Assembly (NCBI RefSeq): GCF_018362975.1
Contig: NZ_CP074371.1
Span: 3,534,001-3,598,000, forward strand
Length of the DNA: 64,000 nucleotides
Reading direction: 5' to 3'
Origin: Nocardia tengchongensis
GTDB lineage: Bacteria > Actinomycetota > Actinomycetes > Mycobacteriales > Mycobacteriaceae
The position numbers and the translations under genes are program-made. The stretch's first letter is position 1; each line of letters starts with the position of its first letter. Shown piece by piece: positions 18,632-27,813 of the stretch. The notes below the pieces were generated by a model that had not been told where the DNA came from, made no database searches, and worked only from the letters and a program-made list of their open reading frames with translations.

Positions 18632-19641
18632 ATGGGGACGTCGCGGATACGGCGGGGAGTGGCCGTCGTACTGGTGCTGGCGGGGGTGGCGATCGCAGGG
18701 TGCTCGCCCACGAGTACGGCCACTCGATCCAGGCCCAGGCCAAATTGAACGGCTTCTTCACCCCGACCGTGGTGCGCGAACAGCAGGCCGACTGCTTCGC
18801 CGGCGTGTTCCTGCGCGCGGTGGCGGAAGGCAGTTCCCGCCACTTCACCCTCAACACCACCGACGGGCTCAATGGCGTACTGGCCGCGGTCATCTCGTTC
18901 CGCGACCGCGAACCCGGCGCGGCTCTCGACGAGCACGGCACCGCGTTCGAACGCGTCACCGCCGTGCAGATCGGCTACACCGACGGCGCGACCGCCTGCA
19001 AGGGCATCACCCGCGCGGAACTGAAGCAGCGCCGCGGCACCTTGCCCACCAGCTTCCAGCCCGGCGACAAGGAACGGCAGCTGCCGGTGGATCAACCCGA
19101 CCTGGCCCTGGTGGCGCAATAACTGGTGCACGCGTATCCGATCCAGCCCGCACCCGCCTTCGACTACCGAGGGGTCGGCAACTGTGCGAAAGTAACGGTC
19201 ACCCAACCGGTTTCGTATTGCCCGGCCACCAATGTGATCGGCACCGATATCCCGAGTCTGGCCGAGCGCGCGGCCACCGGTGACACCGGTGACCTGTTCT
19301 CCGCCACGGTCGGCGGCGACTACAACGCGTTCGTCGTCTTCGTGTCGCGCTACATGATCGCCGTGCAGCAGGCCCGCAAGCTCGCCATCTCCGGCGCCGA
19401 TTCCGCGGGTCTGCGCGCCGCCTGCTTCTCCGGGGCCTACAGCACCAAGCTGAGTCAGCCCGGCAGCGACTTGCAGTTGTCCGCAACCGATCTCGACGCC
19501 GCCATCTCGGGACTGCTGATGGACGGTGTGGCCGCCGCCGACGTGAACGGCGCGGTGGTGCCGAGCGGTTTCGTCCGGCTGGAGGCGTTCCGGACCGGCG
19601 TCCTCGACGGCGAGGACGCCTGCCTGAAATCCTACAAATGA
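18632..19641 (+). pseudogene. Decayed neutral zinc metallopeptidase (lipoprotein) gene
   Basis: A remnant of an exported neutral zinc metallopeptidase. A complete lipoprotein signal peptide (MGTSRIRRGVAVV... ending AIAGC, with a GGGAGG site before ATG 18632) runs at once into the catalytic HExxH region (LAHEYGHSIQ) in another frame; intact relatives have well over 100 residues between these points, so an internal segment is missing. The rest is readable: the third ligand region VREQQADCFAG, then FERVTAVQIGY. A TAA at 19120-19122 interrupts the frame, which then continues to CLKSYK at 19641. With a deletion, a frame change and a nonsense codon it cannot make the enzyme. Confidence 0.75.
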
Positions 19642-19647
19642 CCGCCG

Positions 19648-20487
19648 CTAGGCGGGCACGTGCGCGTCGAGCCAGTTCACCAGGTCGGTGAGCACCTTGT
19701 CCTGCTCGGGCTCGTTGTAGATCTCGTGGTAGAGGCCGTCGTAGCGGATGACGGTCTTGTCCTTGGACGCGGCGTCGCGCTCCACCTTGTCGGTGCCGGT
19801 GGGCGAGGCGAGGCCGTCGGCGTTGCCGTGCTGGACCAGCAGCGGAGCGGTCAGGCGATCCAGGTGGGCCTTGACGAACTCGCCGGCGCGCAGCATCTCC
19901 CCGGCGGTGCGGGCGGGGACGCCGCCGTGATGGACCAGCGGGTCGGAGTCGTAGGCGCGCACCACCTCGGGGTCACGGCTGACCAGCTTCGAATCCAGCT
20001 TCACGACGGGCACGTTCGGCAGGTACTTGGCGACCAGCGGCGCGACCAGGCGCTGCACCGCATTGCCGGCCTCGATGTCGATGGCCGGGGCGGACAGCAC
20101 CAGGCCGTTCACCTCCGGCTGGTCGCGGGTGGCGAAGTAGGCGGTGGTGAGCCCGCCCATGCTGTGGCCGATGACGAACTTCGGCAGGCCCGGGTGGCGG
20201 CCGGTGGCGGTGGCGAGCATGGTGCGCACATTGTCGGCGGCGGTGTCGAGCGAGCCGATGTTCGCCTGCGCGCCCTCGGACTTGCCGTGCCCGGTGTGGT
20301 CGAGCGCGTAGACGGCGAACCCGGACTCGGTGAGCCGTTGCGCCACATGCGCGTAGCGGCCGGAATGCTCCGCGTAGCCGTGCACGATCACCGCTACGGC
20401 GCGCGGTTCGGTGTCGGGCAGCCACGCCTGCCAGAACACGCGGCCGCCCGCGCCTTGGAATTCACCGGTCTCAGTGCGGGTCATCAC
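19648..20487 (-). CDS. Monoacylglycerol lipase-like alpha/beta hydrolase
   Basis: A 279-residue lipase of the monoacylglycerol lipase (lysophospholipase) family, like mycobacterial Rv0183, releasing glycerol and fatty acid from monoacylglycerols. Motifs are VHGYAEHSGRY, LDHTGHGKSEG (lid-proximal) and the nucleophile elbow GHSMGG, with YHEIYNEPE carrying the catalytic His near the end. There is no signal peptide. It starts at one of two adjacent Met codons (20487 or 20484). It converges with the decayed metallopeptidase gene, leaving only six bases between them. Confidence 0.88.
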   Translation of the reverse strand: MMTRTETGEFQGAGGRVFWQAWLPDTEPRAVAVIVHGYAEHSGRYAHVAQRLTESGFAVYALDHTGHGKSEGAQANIGSLDTAADNVRTMLATATGRHPGLPKFVIGHSMGGLTTAYFATRDQPEVNGLVLSAPAIDIEAGNAVQRLVAPLVAKYLPNVPVVKLDSKLVSRDPEVVRAYDSDPLVHHGGVPARTAGEMLRAGEFVKAHLDRLTAPLLVQHGNADGLASPTGTDKVERDAASKDKTVIRYDGLYHEIYNEPEQDKVLTDLVNWLDAHVPA

Positions 20488-20508
20488 CGCTCCTTCGAGT
20501 TGAGGTCG

Positions 20509-20524
20509 TCACGTACTCACGTAC
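20509..20524. repeat. Tandem 8-bp repeat in the lipase promoter region
   Basis: TCACGTAC occurs twice head to tail, 22-37 bases upstream of the lipase start. It could be a regulator site, but with only two short units the support is weak. The rest of the 20488-20652 gap shows nothing clear. Confidence 0.25.
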
Positions 20525-20652
20525 CTACGAGGGTGCCGGAGGGCGCTCCGGCCACCACGGAGGGCGTCCGAATTGTCGCCTGCCGGCGGAGCCATTCTCA
20601 CTCATCGGGCGTGCGAAGGGGCGGACACGGTGAGCCGGGCCGGTGGCGACCG

Positions 20653-22047
20653 TCAGAAGCTCGCGATGCGGTCGATGAGCAGCCGGTTGAAGCGGATCAA
20701 GCGGGCGTAGTTGGCGCGGGAGATGCGTTCGCCGGTGCCGTGGATGCGTTCCAGGTCCGCGGCGGTCAGCAGGATCGGCGCGAAATTGCAGCGGGTCAGG
20801 GCCAGGTCGTCGTAGTAGCGCGAATCGGTGGCGGCGGGGACGACGCCGACGGTGACGGCCAGGCCCGGCACCACTGCGCGCGCGACGTCAGCGACCACAT
20901 CGAAGTCCGGTCCGGCGCACGGGTTGGCCGACGGCTCCGAGCAGGTGCCGTCGAGTTCGATGGTGACACCGTCGTCGCGCACCACCCGGCGGCAGTGCGC
21001 CAGCACGCCGGCCACCGAATCACCCGGCAGGATGCGGAAATTCACGTACGCCTCGGCGCGCTGCGGCAGCACGTTGGACTTCACCCCGCCGCTGATCACG
21101 GTCGGCGCGGTGGTGGTGCGCACCAGCGCCTCGGTCTGCGGCCGGGCCGCCAGCACCCGGGCCGCGACGGGTCCGGCCACGTTGAGCAGCGCGAGCAGGG
21201 TGCGCCGCGGCTCGGTCACGAATTCCCGCACCCGCGTGAGCATGTCGACGGCGACCGGCGTCAGCCGCAGCGGGAACGGGTGGTCCTGGATGCGTGCCAC
21301 GGCCCGCGCCAGCCGCCCGACCGCAGTCTGCCGCCCGGGCATCGAGGAATGCCCGCCGACATCGGTGACCGACAGCCGCACCGTGGCGAAACCCTTCTCG
21401 CCCACCATGATCGTGGCGACCGGGACGTCGATGCCCTCGGCGACGCCCACGGTGATCACGCCGCCCTCGTCGACCAGCAGCCGCGCCCGCACTCCCGCGT
21501 CCCGCAGCCGCCGCGACATGCGTCCCGCGCCCGCGGCCCCGAAGATCTCCTCGTCGTGGCCGAACGCCAGGTACACGGTCTGTGCGGGCTGGACGCCGTC
21601 GCGCAACGCCGCTTCCACGGCCTCCAGAATCGCGATCATGCGACTCTTGTCGTCGATAGCGCCACGGCCCCAGATGAATTCGTCGTCCACCACGCCGGCG
21701 AACGGCGGATAGGGCCAGCCGTCGTGGTCGTCCACGGGCACCACATCCATGTGTGCCAGCAGAATCGCGGCCACGGCCTCGCGACCGGTCCCGGGCTGGG
21801 CGCCGGTCGCGGCGGGTTCGCCACCCGCCCACCGGTAGAGGCGGCTGTGGCCGAAGGTCTCCCAGGTCAAGTGTGTGTGGACGAGCGGGAAGCAGTGTTC
21901 GAGATACGCGATGAGCCGGTCGAATTCGGCCGGGTCGATGCGGGTGTGGTCCTCGTGAGAGACGGTGCGGCAGCGGAGCGCGCCGGCCAGCCGCTCGGCG
22001 GTGGCGTCGTCAACGGTGGGCGCGTCGGTCGGCGCGGTGCTGGTCAC
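20653..22047 (-). CDS. M20 family metallopeptidase (PM20D1-like)
   Basis: A 464-residue zinc-dependent M20 peptidase/amidase. The metal site is readable: AHMDVVPVDDHDGWPY (His and Asp ligands), WGRGAIDDKSRM (bridging Asp), FGHDEEIFG (catalytic Glu and ligand) and a C-terminal RIHGTGERI His. The dimerisation insert lies around residues 230-350. The closest recognisable type is carboxypeptidase S/PM20D1, acting on N-acyl amino acids or small peptides. Its ATG follows the CocE-like esterase stop by three bases, so the two form an operon. Confidence 0.88.
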   Translation of the reverse strand: MTSTAPTDAPTVDDATAERLAGALRCRTVSHEDHTRIDPAEFDRLIAYLEHCFPLVHTHLTWETFGHSRLYRWAGGEPAATGAQPGTGREAVAAILLAHMDVVPVDDHDGWPYPPFAGVVDDEFIWGRGAIDDKSRMIAILEAVEAALRDGVQPAQTVYLAFGHDEEIFGAAGAGRMSRRLRDAGVRARLLVDEGGVITVGVAEGIDVPVATIMVGEKGFATVRLSVTDVGGHSSMPGRQTAVGRLARAVARIQDHPFPLRLTPVAVDMLTRVREFVTEPRRTLLALLNVAGPVAARVLAARPQTEALVRTTTAPTVISGGVKSNVLPQRAEAYVNFRILPGDSVAGVLAHCRRVVRDDGVTIELDGTCSEPSANPCAGPDFDVVADVARAVVPGLAVTVGVVPAATDSRYYDDLALTRCNFAPILLTAADLERIHGTGERISRANYARLIRFNRLLIDRIASF

Positions 22048-22050
22048 GGG

Positions 22051-23709
22051 CTAACCGCCGGTCCGGACGGGGAGGTTCACGGCCACAGTGGCATTGTTCA
22101 CCACTTCGGGGGTCAGGGAGACCGTCTTCTCGTTTCGCCACTTGGGAATGGCCTCGCTCTCGCCGCCCGGCAGGTCCGGGGTGCGGATCGCGCCGAGTAG
22201 CGGCAGGTGCAGCTGGGCGGCGGTGACGGTGACCGGCGCCAGGGCCGGTGCGTGCGCCCACACGTCGTCGACCACGTCGGTGACGCGGATCCCGATGCGG
22301 TGGCCCGCGGGGATCGGCCAGTCCTGGGCCAGCAGCCGGACCTGCGTGGTCGGGGTGACCGGCGCGATGCCGCGGGTCATCACGGTGGCCCGGTTGTCGG
22401 GGGCGATGTCGTAGACCTCGACGGTGACGCTGGCCGCGGCCGGACCGTCCAGGGTGAGGGTGGCGGTCGGCGCTCCCGACAGGTGCTGATCCTTGTCGAG
22501 GGGCTGGGAGATGGTCCAGAGTTCGCGATCCGCGCCCGGGATCAGGCCGCGGTCGGTATACCGTCCGGCCCGCAGTTCGATATCGACCGCACGGCTGTCG
22601 GCCGGCGGCCACGCCGTCTCCGACCGCCAGCGCCCGTCGAACTGGCCGACCGTGACGCGCGGCCCGGTCACCGGCACGTCCTTGCCCGCGACCTCACGGT
22701 CGAAGAAGGCCAGCAGCTCCGAAGCGAACTGCGGCGCACCGCATTTCTCGGTGCAGTCGCGATGCCCCCACTGCCCGAACCACGCCTTGTGTTCGCCCGG
22801 CCCGAGCCCGTTCCACAGCTGGAACACCCGGTCGGCGCGCGTGTTGTAGTCCACGAAGCCCTGCCCGAGGAACAGCGGAATGGTGTTGCCGCGCAGCTTC
22901 TCCACCAGGTCACGGTCACGCCAGAACGCGGACCCGGCGTCGTGGTTGCCGGTTTCGGCGAGGTAGTGCGAGTAGCAGGCCGGATCGATGCTCGACGCGT
23001 TCGCCTTGTACTCGGCCGAATCGGTCGGATACGCGGGCGTGGACGCGATGAGCAGGTGCTCGAACCCCGCGAGATCGCCGGGCCGGAACCCGGATTCACT
23101 GATCGGCTTGAGCGAGAATTTCCACGCGATGCCCTGCATGTAGAGGTACGCGTTCGGGTCCGCGACCGGTTCGAAGGCGGCCACCGCCGCCAGCCCCGCC
23201 GGCTTCTCGGCCAACCCCATGAGCCCGGTCCAGCCCTCGTACGACATGCCGGTCAACCCGACCCGGCCGGTCGACCACGGCTGCCCCGCCGCCCATTCCA
23301 CCGCGGTCTTCACATCCGACCGCTCACCCGGCCCGCCGAAGTCCGGGCACCCGTTCGACCCGCCGAACCCGCGCAGATCCACGATCACGTAGGTGTACCC
23401 GGCCTGCAGGAACATCGGCACCGGCAGCTCCCCGGTCGACGGCCCGCCGCCGAGCCGCGGCTCACTCAACCGCATCAGATGCGCCCGGTACGGACTCACC
23501 GTCATGATCACCGGCGTCCGCACGTCGTCGGCCAGCCCCGTCGGCCGCAACACGTCCGCGTGCAACCGAGTCCCGTCGGGCGAGGTGATGAACTCCTCCC
23601 GCCACTGATACCCCGGATCGCCGACCGCCTGCCCCGGCGCGACCACCGCCCCCACCACCAACAGCGCGCCGACCACCGCGCGCCACACCACCATCCGCAT
23701 GCTCACCAT
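22051..23709 (-). CDS. Exported CocE/NonD family hydrolase
   Basis: A 552-residue esterase/X-Pro-dipeptidyl-peptidase-type hydrolase. It has a Sec signal peptide (hydrophobic VVGALLVVGAVVAPGQA), an alpha/beta hydrolase core with DLRGFGGSNGCPD and the nucleophile in LTGMSYEGWTG, a helical cap, GQWGHRDC with the likely catalytic His, and a C-terminal jelly-roll (about residues 380-550). Cysteines near both active-site loops suggest disulfides in the envelope. The frame remains open far upstream, but the signal peptide fixes the start at 23709 or the Met at 23700. It is the first gene of an operon with the M20 peptidase. Confidence 0.85.
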   Translation of the reverse strand: MVSMRMVVWRAVVGALLVVGAVVAPGQAVGDPGYQWREEFITSPDGTRLHADVLRPTGLADDVRTPVIMTVSPYRAHLMRLSEPRLGGGPSTGELPVPMFLQAGYTYVIVDLRGFGGSNGCPDFGGPGERSDVKTAVEWAAGQPWSTGRVGLTGMSYEGWTGLMGLAEKPAGLAAVAAFEPVADPNAYLYMQGIAWKFSLKPISESGFRPGDLAGFEHLLIASTPAYPTDSAEYKANASSIDPACYSHYLAETGNHDAGSAFWRDRDLVEKLRGNTIPLFLGQGFVDYNTRADRVFQLWNGLGPGEHKAWFGQWGHRDCTEKCGAPQFASELLAFFDREVAGKDVPVTGPRVTVGQFDGRWRSETAWPPADSRAVDIELRAGRYTDRGLIPGADRELWTISQPLDKDQHLSGAPTATLTLDGPAAASVTVEVYDIAPDNRATVMTRGIAPVTPTTQVRLLAQDWPIPAGHRIGIRVTDVVDDVWAHAPALAPVTVTAAQLHLPLLGAIRTPDLPGGESEAIPKWRNEKTVSLTPEVVNNATVAVNLPVRTGG

Positions 23710-23883
23710 AGTGACCTTGGTGCTTGTGCGCGCCCCTGACCAGCCCCCGGAACCTGGGTGCCGGTGCGGACGGTCCCGAATCAGGATCGGGGTGGGGTTG
23801 GAATCAGGGGCAGGGAAAGGGTTACCGGGCGGCGCTCGGGCTGATTCGATGCCGGGGTGGGTTGTGGTCGTGGTGCGGGTGCG

Positions 23884-25119
23884 ATGAGTGAGGATGTCGC
23901 CGCGGTCGCCGGCGCGCGGGTGGTGCGGCTGCGCGCCTTGGCCTGGCAGGTGTTCGTGCCGACCGCGGTGTTCGGGATGGGGGCGGGGGCCGCGGTGCCG
24001 ATGTACCCGTTGCGGGCGCTGGAACTGGGGGCGGGCGCCGGGGTCGCGGGAATCGTGGTGGCGCTGTCGGGGTTCGGGCAGATTCTGGCGGATCTGCCCG
24101 CGGGACAACTCATCGCGCGGATCGGCGAGCGGCGATCGGTCGCGGCGGCCTCGGTGTGCGGCGCGCTCGGTGTCCTGCTGGCCATCGCCGCACCGAATCT
24201 GGGGTGGCTGGCCGCCGGGATGCTGCTCACCGGTGCGGCCTCGGCGCTGTGGGGGCTGGCGCGGCAGACCTATCTGGTGGCCGTCATCCCCGCCGGTGGC
24301 CGGGGACGCGCACTGTCGATGCTGGCGGGTTCGCAACGCTTCGGGGTCTTCGCCGGACCTTTCCTCGGCGCGGGGGCCACCCACTTGTTCGGCGTGACCG
24401 GCGCGATGTGGCTGCAACTGGCGTCGATGCTCGTCGGCGGGGCACTGATGATGTCGGTCAGCGATATCGAGGACGACGCGGCGCAGGTCCGCCGGGGACT
24501 GGGGGCGGTGGTGGCCGAAAACCGCCGTGTCCTGGGCACACTCGGACTCGGCGCCCTGGCCACCGGTGCGGCCCGGGCCGCCCGCACCGCTTTGCTTCCC
24601 TTGTGGGCGGCGCACATCGGCATGAGCGCCCCGGCCATCAGCCTGATCTTCGGCATCGCCGGAGCGGTCGACGTCCTCATGTCCTACCCCTCGGGCATAT
24701 GGCTCGACCGCTACGGCCGCCGCGCCACCGGCACCCCGTCACTGCTGTTGTTCGCGATCGGCTACACCGCACTCCCGTTCGCCGCCACGACGTTCGGTCT
24801 TTGTGTGATCGCCGTGATTCTGGGATTCGCGAACGGCCTGAGCAACGGTCTGATCATGACCGTCGGCTCCGATATCGCCCCGCCGGGCGCGCAGGCCGAA
24901 TTCCTCGGCGCGTGGCGGCTGACCCACGATCTGGGCATGTTCCTGGGCCCGATCGCGGTCGGATTCATCGGCGCCGCAACCACACTCGGTGCCTCCGGTA
25001 TCGCCCTGGGTGTGGTGGCCACGGCCGGGGCGGCATCCATCCGTCGGTGGTTCCCCACCGTCCCGCTACTCTCTGGGCAACCAGTCGACGACATGGGGGA
25101 GCGCCGAAATGCCCATTGA
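23884..25119 (+). CDS. MFS transporter
   Basis: A 411-residue major facilitator with about 12 hydrophobic segments. The first conserved loop reads DLPAGQLIARIGERRS (motif A type, G-x-L-x-x-R-x-G), repeated in the second half as SYPSGIWLDRYGRRATG. It looks like a drug/small-molecule exporter of the 12-TM class; the substrate is unknown. Its last codons overlap the start of the following acetyltransferase gene (25109), so the pair is translationally coupled. It is divergent from the CocE-type gene. Confidence 0.85.
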   Translation: MSEDVAAVAGARVVRLRALAWQVFVPTAVFGMGAGAAVPMYPLRALELGAGAGVAGIVVALSGFGQILADLPAGQLIARIGERRSVAAASVCGALGVLLAIAAPNLGWLAAGMLLTGAASALWGLARQTYLVAVIPAGGRGRALSMLAGSQRFGVFAGPFLGAGATHLFGVTGAMWLQLASMLVGGALMMSVSDIEDDAAQVRRGLGAVVAENRRVLGTLGLGALATGAARAARTALLPLWAAHIGMSAPAISLIFGIAGAVDVLMSYPSGIWLDRYGRRATGTPSLLLFAIGYTALPFAATTFGLCVIAVILGFANGLSNGLIMTVGSDIAPPGAQAEFLGAWRLTHDLGMFLGPIAVGFIGAATTLGASGIALGVVATAGAASIRRWFPTVPLLSGQPVDDMGERRNAH

Positions 25120-25834
25120 GACACGCGCGAACGAGCACGACGTGACGGAAGCGGACCGTTTCGTCGTGGTGCCCGATCCGCGTCCGAATGACCAGGTGTG
25201 GCCGGAGATGATCTGGCCGGTGCCCGAGGGCGCCACCCTGACCGGCAAGTTCGTGGAGTTGACCGCGGCCGATCCGGACACGGACGCGCGCGAGCTGTTC
25301 CAGGCCCTCGACCACGCACGGGCGTGGGCGCACGTGCCCGGGCGGCCCGGGAACGTGCGGCAGCTCGAAGACACGCTGCGGCAGCGCAACACGCAGGACG
25401 ACACCTGGCACGTGTGGGCGGTGCGGACGCGTCAGGCGATCGGCGGCAACCCGGCCGGATCGATCGTCGGTGTCACCGCATACCTGGACGCGCGTCCGCA
25501 CGACGCGGGGCTGGAGATCGGGTTCACCGTCTACACCCCGTCCGTCTGGGCGACCACCGTGAACCCGGAAGCCAAACTGCTGCTGCTCGAGTACGCGTTC
25601 GACACGTTGCGCGTGGGCCGCGTCCAGTTGAAGACCGATGTCCGTAATCACCGCTCCCAGCAGGCGATCGCACGCCTGGGCGCCCAGTACGAGGGCACGC
25701 TGCGACGTCAGTTCCGGCGCTCCGACGGCACCGTTCGCGACAGCGTGCTGTTCTCGATCACGGCCGAGGACTGGCCGCAGGTGCGCGCCCGGCTCACCAA
25801 CCGTCTGAACCGGGTGGATCAGCGGGACGGCTAG
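25109..25834 (+). CDS. GNAT family acetyltransferase (RimJ/RimL type)
   Basis: A 241-residue GNAT enzyme: after an N-terminal extension of about 45 residues comes the acetyltransferase fold with ELTAADPDTDARELF, AGLEIGFTVYTPSVWATTVNPEAKLLLLEYAFD and the C-terminal VRNHRSQQAIARLGAQYEGTLR, which matches the RimJ/RimL pattern (Asn-x-Arg-Ser before the acceptor-side helix). The acceptor is unknown. A GGGGGAGC site precedes the ATG, which lies within the end of the MFS gene. Its end overlaps the convergent MpaB-type gene by four bases. Confidence 0.88.
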   Translation: MPIETRANEHDVTEADRFVVVPDPRPNDQVWPEMIWPVPEGATLTGKFVELTAADPDTDARELFQALDHARAWAHVPGRPGNVRQLEDTLRQRNTQDDTWHVWAVRTRQAIGGNPAGSIVGVTAYLDARPHDAGLEIGFTVYTPSVWATTVNPEAKLLLLEYAFDTLRVGRVQLKTDVRNHRSQQAIARLGAQYEGTLRRQFRRSDGTVRDSVLFSITAEDWPQVRARLTNRLNRVDQRDG

Positions 25835-26740
25835 ATCGGGCGCAGATTGATCATCGCGCGCAGGCGGGCCCGGTCGCGTTCGAGGCGGCGGGCCTCGTAG
25901 GCGATGGGGAAGTAGCGAACGCGTTCGGGGAGTTTCGGAACGGTGCGGCCGATGGCCCAGCCCAGGGCCCGCAGGACGCGTTCGTCGGTGGCGGTCCAGT
26001 CCAGGCCGAGTTTGTCGCGCAGGACGGGCGGGGTGGTGCCGACGGTGAAGAAGTATTGGAGGCGGCCCACCGGGGTCGTCACCGCTCGCCACGCGGGGTG
26101 CAGCGGTGCGGGGATCTGCTTGGGCGGGGCGATGTTCCGGATGACCTTCAGGTAGTCCTCGGCCACAGTCGTGGGCACCAGGTGGTTTTCGATCTGATCC
26201 TCGAACCAGGGCAGCCAGTCGGCGTAGGTGGGCGGAATCTCCTTGGGGGCCACCGAGAAGTTGCGCATCAACTGCACGACCTCCTGGTAGTAGGACTCCT
26301 TCTCGGCCTCGGTCAACCGCTCGCTGGAGAAGTACTTGTTGCCTTCGGTGAAGGCGAAGATGGCGGTGTGCAGCACCCAGGCCCAGGGCCGGAGGACAGC
26401 GCGCGGTGCTTGACGCCGTGGGCGTCGGTGGAGTTCAAGGTGGCGTGCATCTTGCGCAGCCGGTCGGCCTCGGTGAGGGCTTCCTCGCCGCCGTAGATCC
26501 ACATCATGACCGAGGCGATGCTGCGGGCCGCGCGGCCGAGCGCGTCGGTGCGGAAGGTCGAATGCTCGTCCACGACCGCGGCGATCGAGGGTTCCATGGT
26601 CTGCAACAGGAAGGCCGAACCGGCGGTCAGCGAGAAGGTGATCAAGCCGGTGTCCTCCCACATCCGGCTGCCGGGTCCGAACGGACGGCGTTCGGGGCGG
26701 GCGCCGGGGACTGCTGATCGAGCGCGACAGCGGCGGTCAT
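25831..26740 (-). CDS. Oxygenase MpaB family (DUF2236) protein, two frameshifts
   Basis: A haem-dependent oxygenase-like protein of the MpaB/latex-clearing family, about 303 residues when repaired. Three pieces in three frames follow one another: MTAAVALDQQSPAPAPNAVR from an ATG with an ideal AGGAG site at 26740; PGSRMWEDTGLITFSL through DAHGVKHRALSS; and PWAWVLHTAIFAFTEGNKYF to the stop at 25831. The breaks are near 26677-26687 and at the GGG of 26386-26388. Adding one base at each makes the length an exact multiple of three. Either two bases were missed in the assembly or the gene is inactive. It stands alone and faces a short inverted repeat upstream. Confidence 0.75.
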
Positions 26741-26786
26741 GGTGATCTCCTTTGATCACTCCTGCCGAAGCGCCACACTTCGACAA

Positions 26787-26817
26787 GATGAGAGAGTTAC
26801 CAACGAATCTTCTCATC
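26787..26817. promoter_or_regulatory. Inverted repeat upstream of the MpaB-type gene
   Basis: GATGAGA (26787-26793) and TCTCATC (26811-26817) form an exact inverted repeat with a 17-base spacer, 47 bases upstream of the MpaB-type start. It could be a TetR-like operator, but no regulator gene is adjacent. Confidence 0.3.
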
Positions 26818-26973
26818 ATGTCGTCGGAGTGGCAACCGTCACGTTCAAAGGCGAGCGACCGGCAGGTAGGAGGATCGGTGTCCTCCGTTCGGCCCGGGAT
26901 ACGATCGTTTCGAGATTGCCCGACTATCCCTACTGACGAATCCACGCGTTAGGAGCGAGATGCGGCTGCGGCG

Positions 26974-27786
26974 GTGATCGAGACCGCTACCGGGTTGTTG
27001 CGCAGCACGCCCTGGGGCCGGACCGCCTGGCGGGTGGTCCGGGGCCTGGTCGAGATCGAGCTCGTCGATCGCTCGCTGGCGCTGTCCGCGCAGATCTTCA
27101 CCTCGGTGTTGCCGGTCATCATGGCGGCATCGGCCTTGAGTGGCTGGCATTCCGCAGCCGGAGCGATCCGTTTTCAGTTCGGATTCGATCTCGGTGCGCT
27201 GCCCGTCGGCGATGCCGCAGAGGTATCGGATTCGTCGCTGGCCGCGTTCGGTGTGGTCGGGTTGTTGATGGTTGTGTTCAGCGGCACGTCGTTCGCCCGC
27301 GCGCTCGGGCGGGTCTACGGGGCGGTGTGGCAGGTGAATTCGATCGGTCCGCGGGATGCGTGGCGGTGGTTCGCGGCGCTGTTCGCGGTCGCGTTGTCGG
27401 TCGCGCTGGTCGGGCAGACCCAGAATTTCGCGCACGTCCGCTATGTGGGGTGGCCGCTGGTGCTGGCGGGTGAGCTCATCATCTGGACGGTGGTGTGGGC
27501 GTTCGCGCCGTTCCTGCTCACGAAGGGCGCGTTGGCCGGGCGTGTGGCCTGGGCGACCGGGCTGCTGACCGCGACCGGGTTGACCGTCGTGCATCTGGCC
27601 GGGCGTGTCGCGCTGCCGAGGATCACGGCCAACGCCCAGCGGCACTTCGGGCCCTTGGGGCTCGCTTTCACTTCTGTCAGTTGGCTTTTCGTGATGTCGG
27701 TGGTGATCGTGGGCGCTGCCTCGATCATCAAGGCTTTCGCCTCGGACGAGACCGTCGTCGGACGGTTTCTGCACGGCTCGAATTGA
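26974..27786 (+). CDS. YihY/BrkB-like membrane protein
   Basis: A 270-residue integral membrane protein with about six hydrophobic segments, resembling the YihY/BrkB family (LALSAQIFTSVLPVIM; the positional equivalent of the family's A-x-T-F-x-x-x-P). Function unknown. The GTG at 26974 lacks its own ribosome site, whereas an ATG at 26960 follows AGGAGCGAG perfectly but reads only MRLRR before a TGA that overlaps the GTG. One extra base in the GG-rich stretch before 26974 would join them into a 275-residue protein, so either a five-codon coupled leader or another missed base is present. Confidence 0.7.
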   Translation: MIETATGLLRSTPWGRTAWRVVRGLVEIELVDRSLALSAQIFTSVLPVIMAASALSGWHSAAGAIRFQFGFDLGALPVGDAAEVSDSSLAAFGVVGLLMVVFSGTSFARALGRVYGAVWQVNSIGPRDAWRWFAALFAVALSVALVGQTQNFAHVRYVGWPLVLAGELIIWTVVWAFAPFLLTKGALAGRVAWATGLLTATGLTVVHLAGRVALPRITANAQRHFGPLGLAFTSVSWLFVMSVVIVGAASIIKAFASDETVVGRFLHGSN

Positions 27787-27813
27787 CCATCGCACGATCG
27801 AGGCGGGACAGTC

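Noticed and set aside
26752..26952. A 66-residue plus-strand frame before the BrkB-like gene, considered as a truncated regulator
   Set aside because: No helix-turn-helix or other domain, and it runs through the promoter region of the MpaB-type gene.
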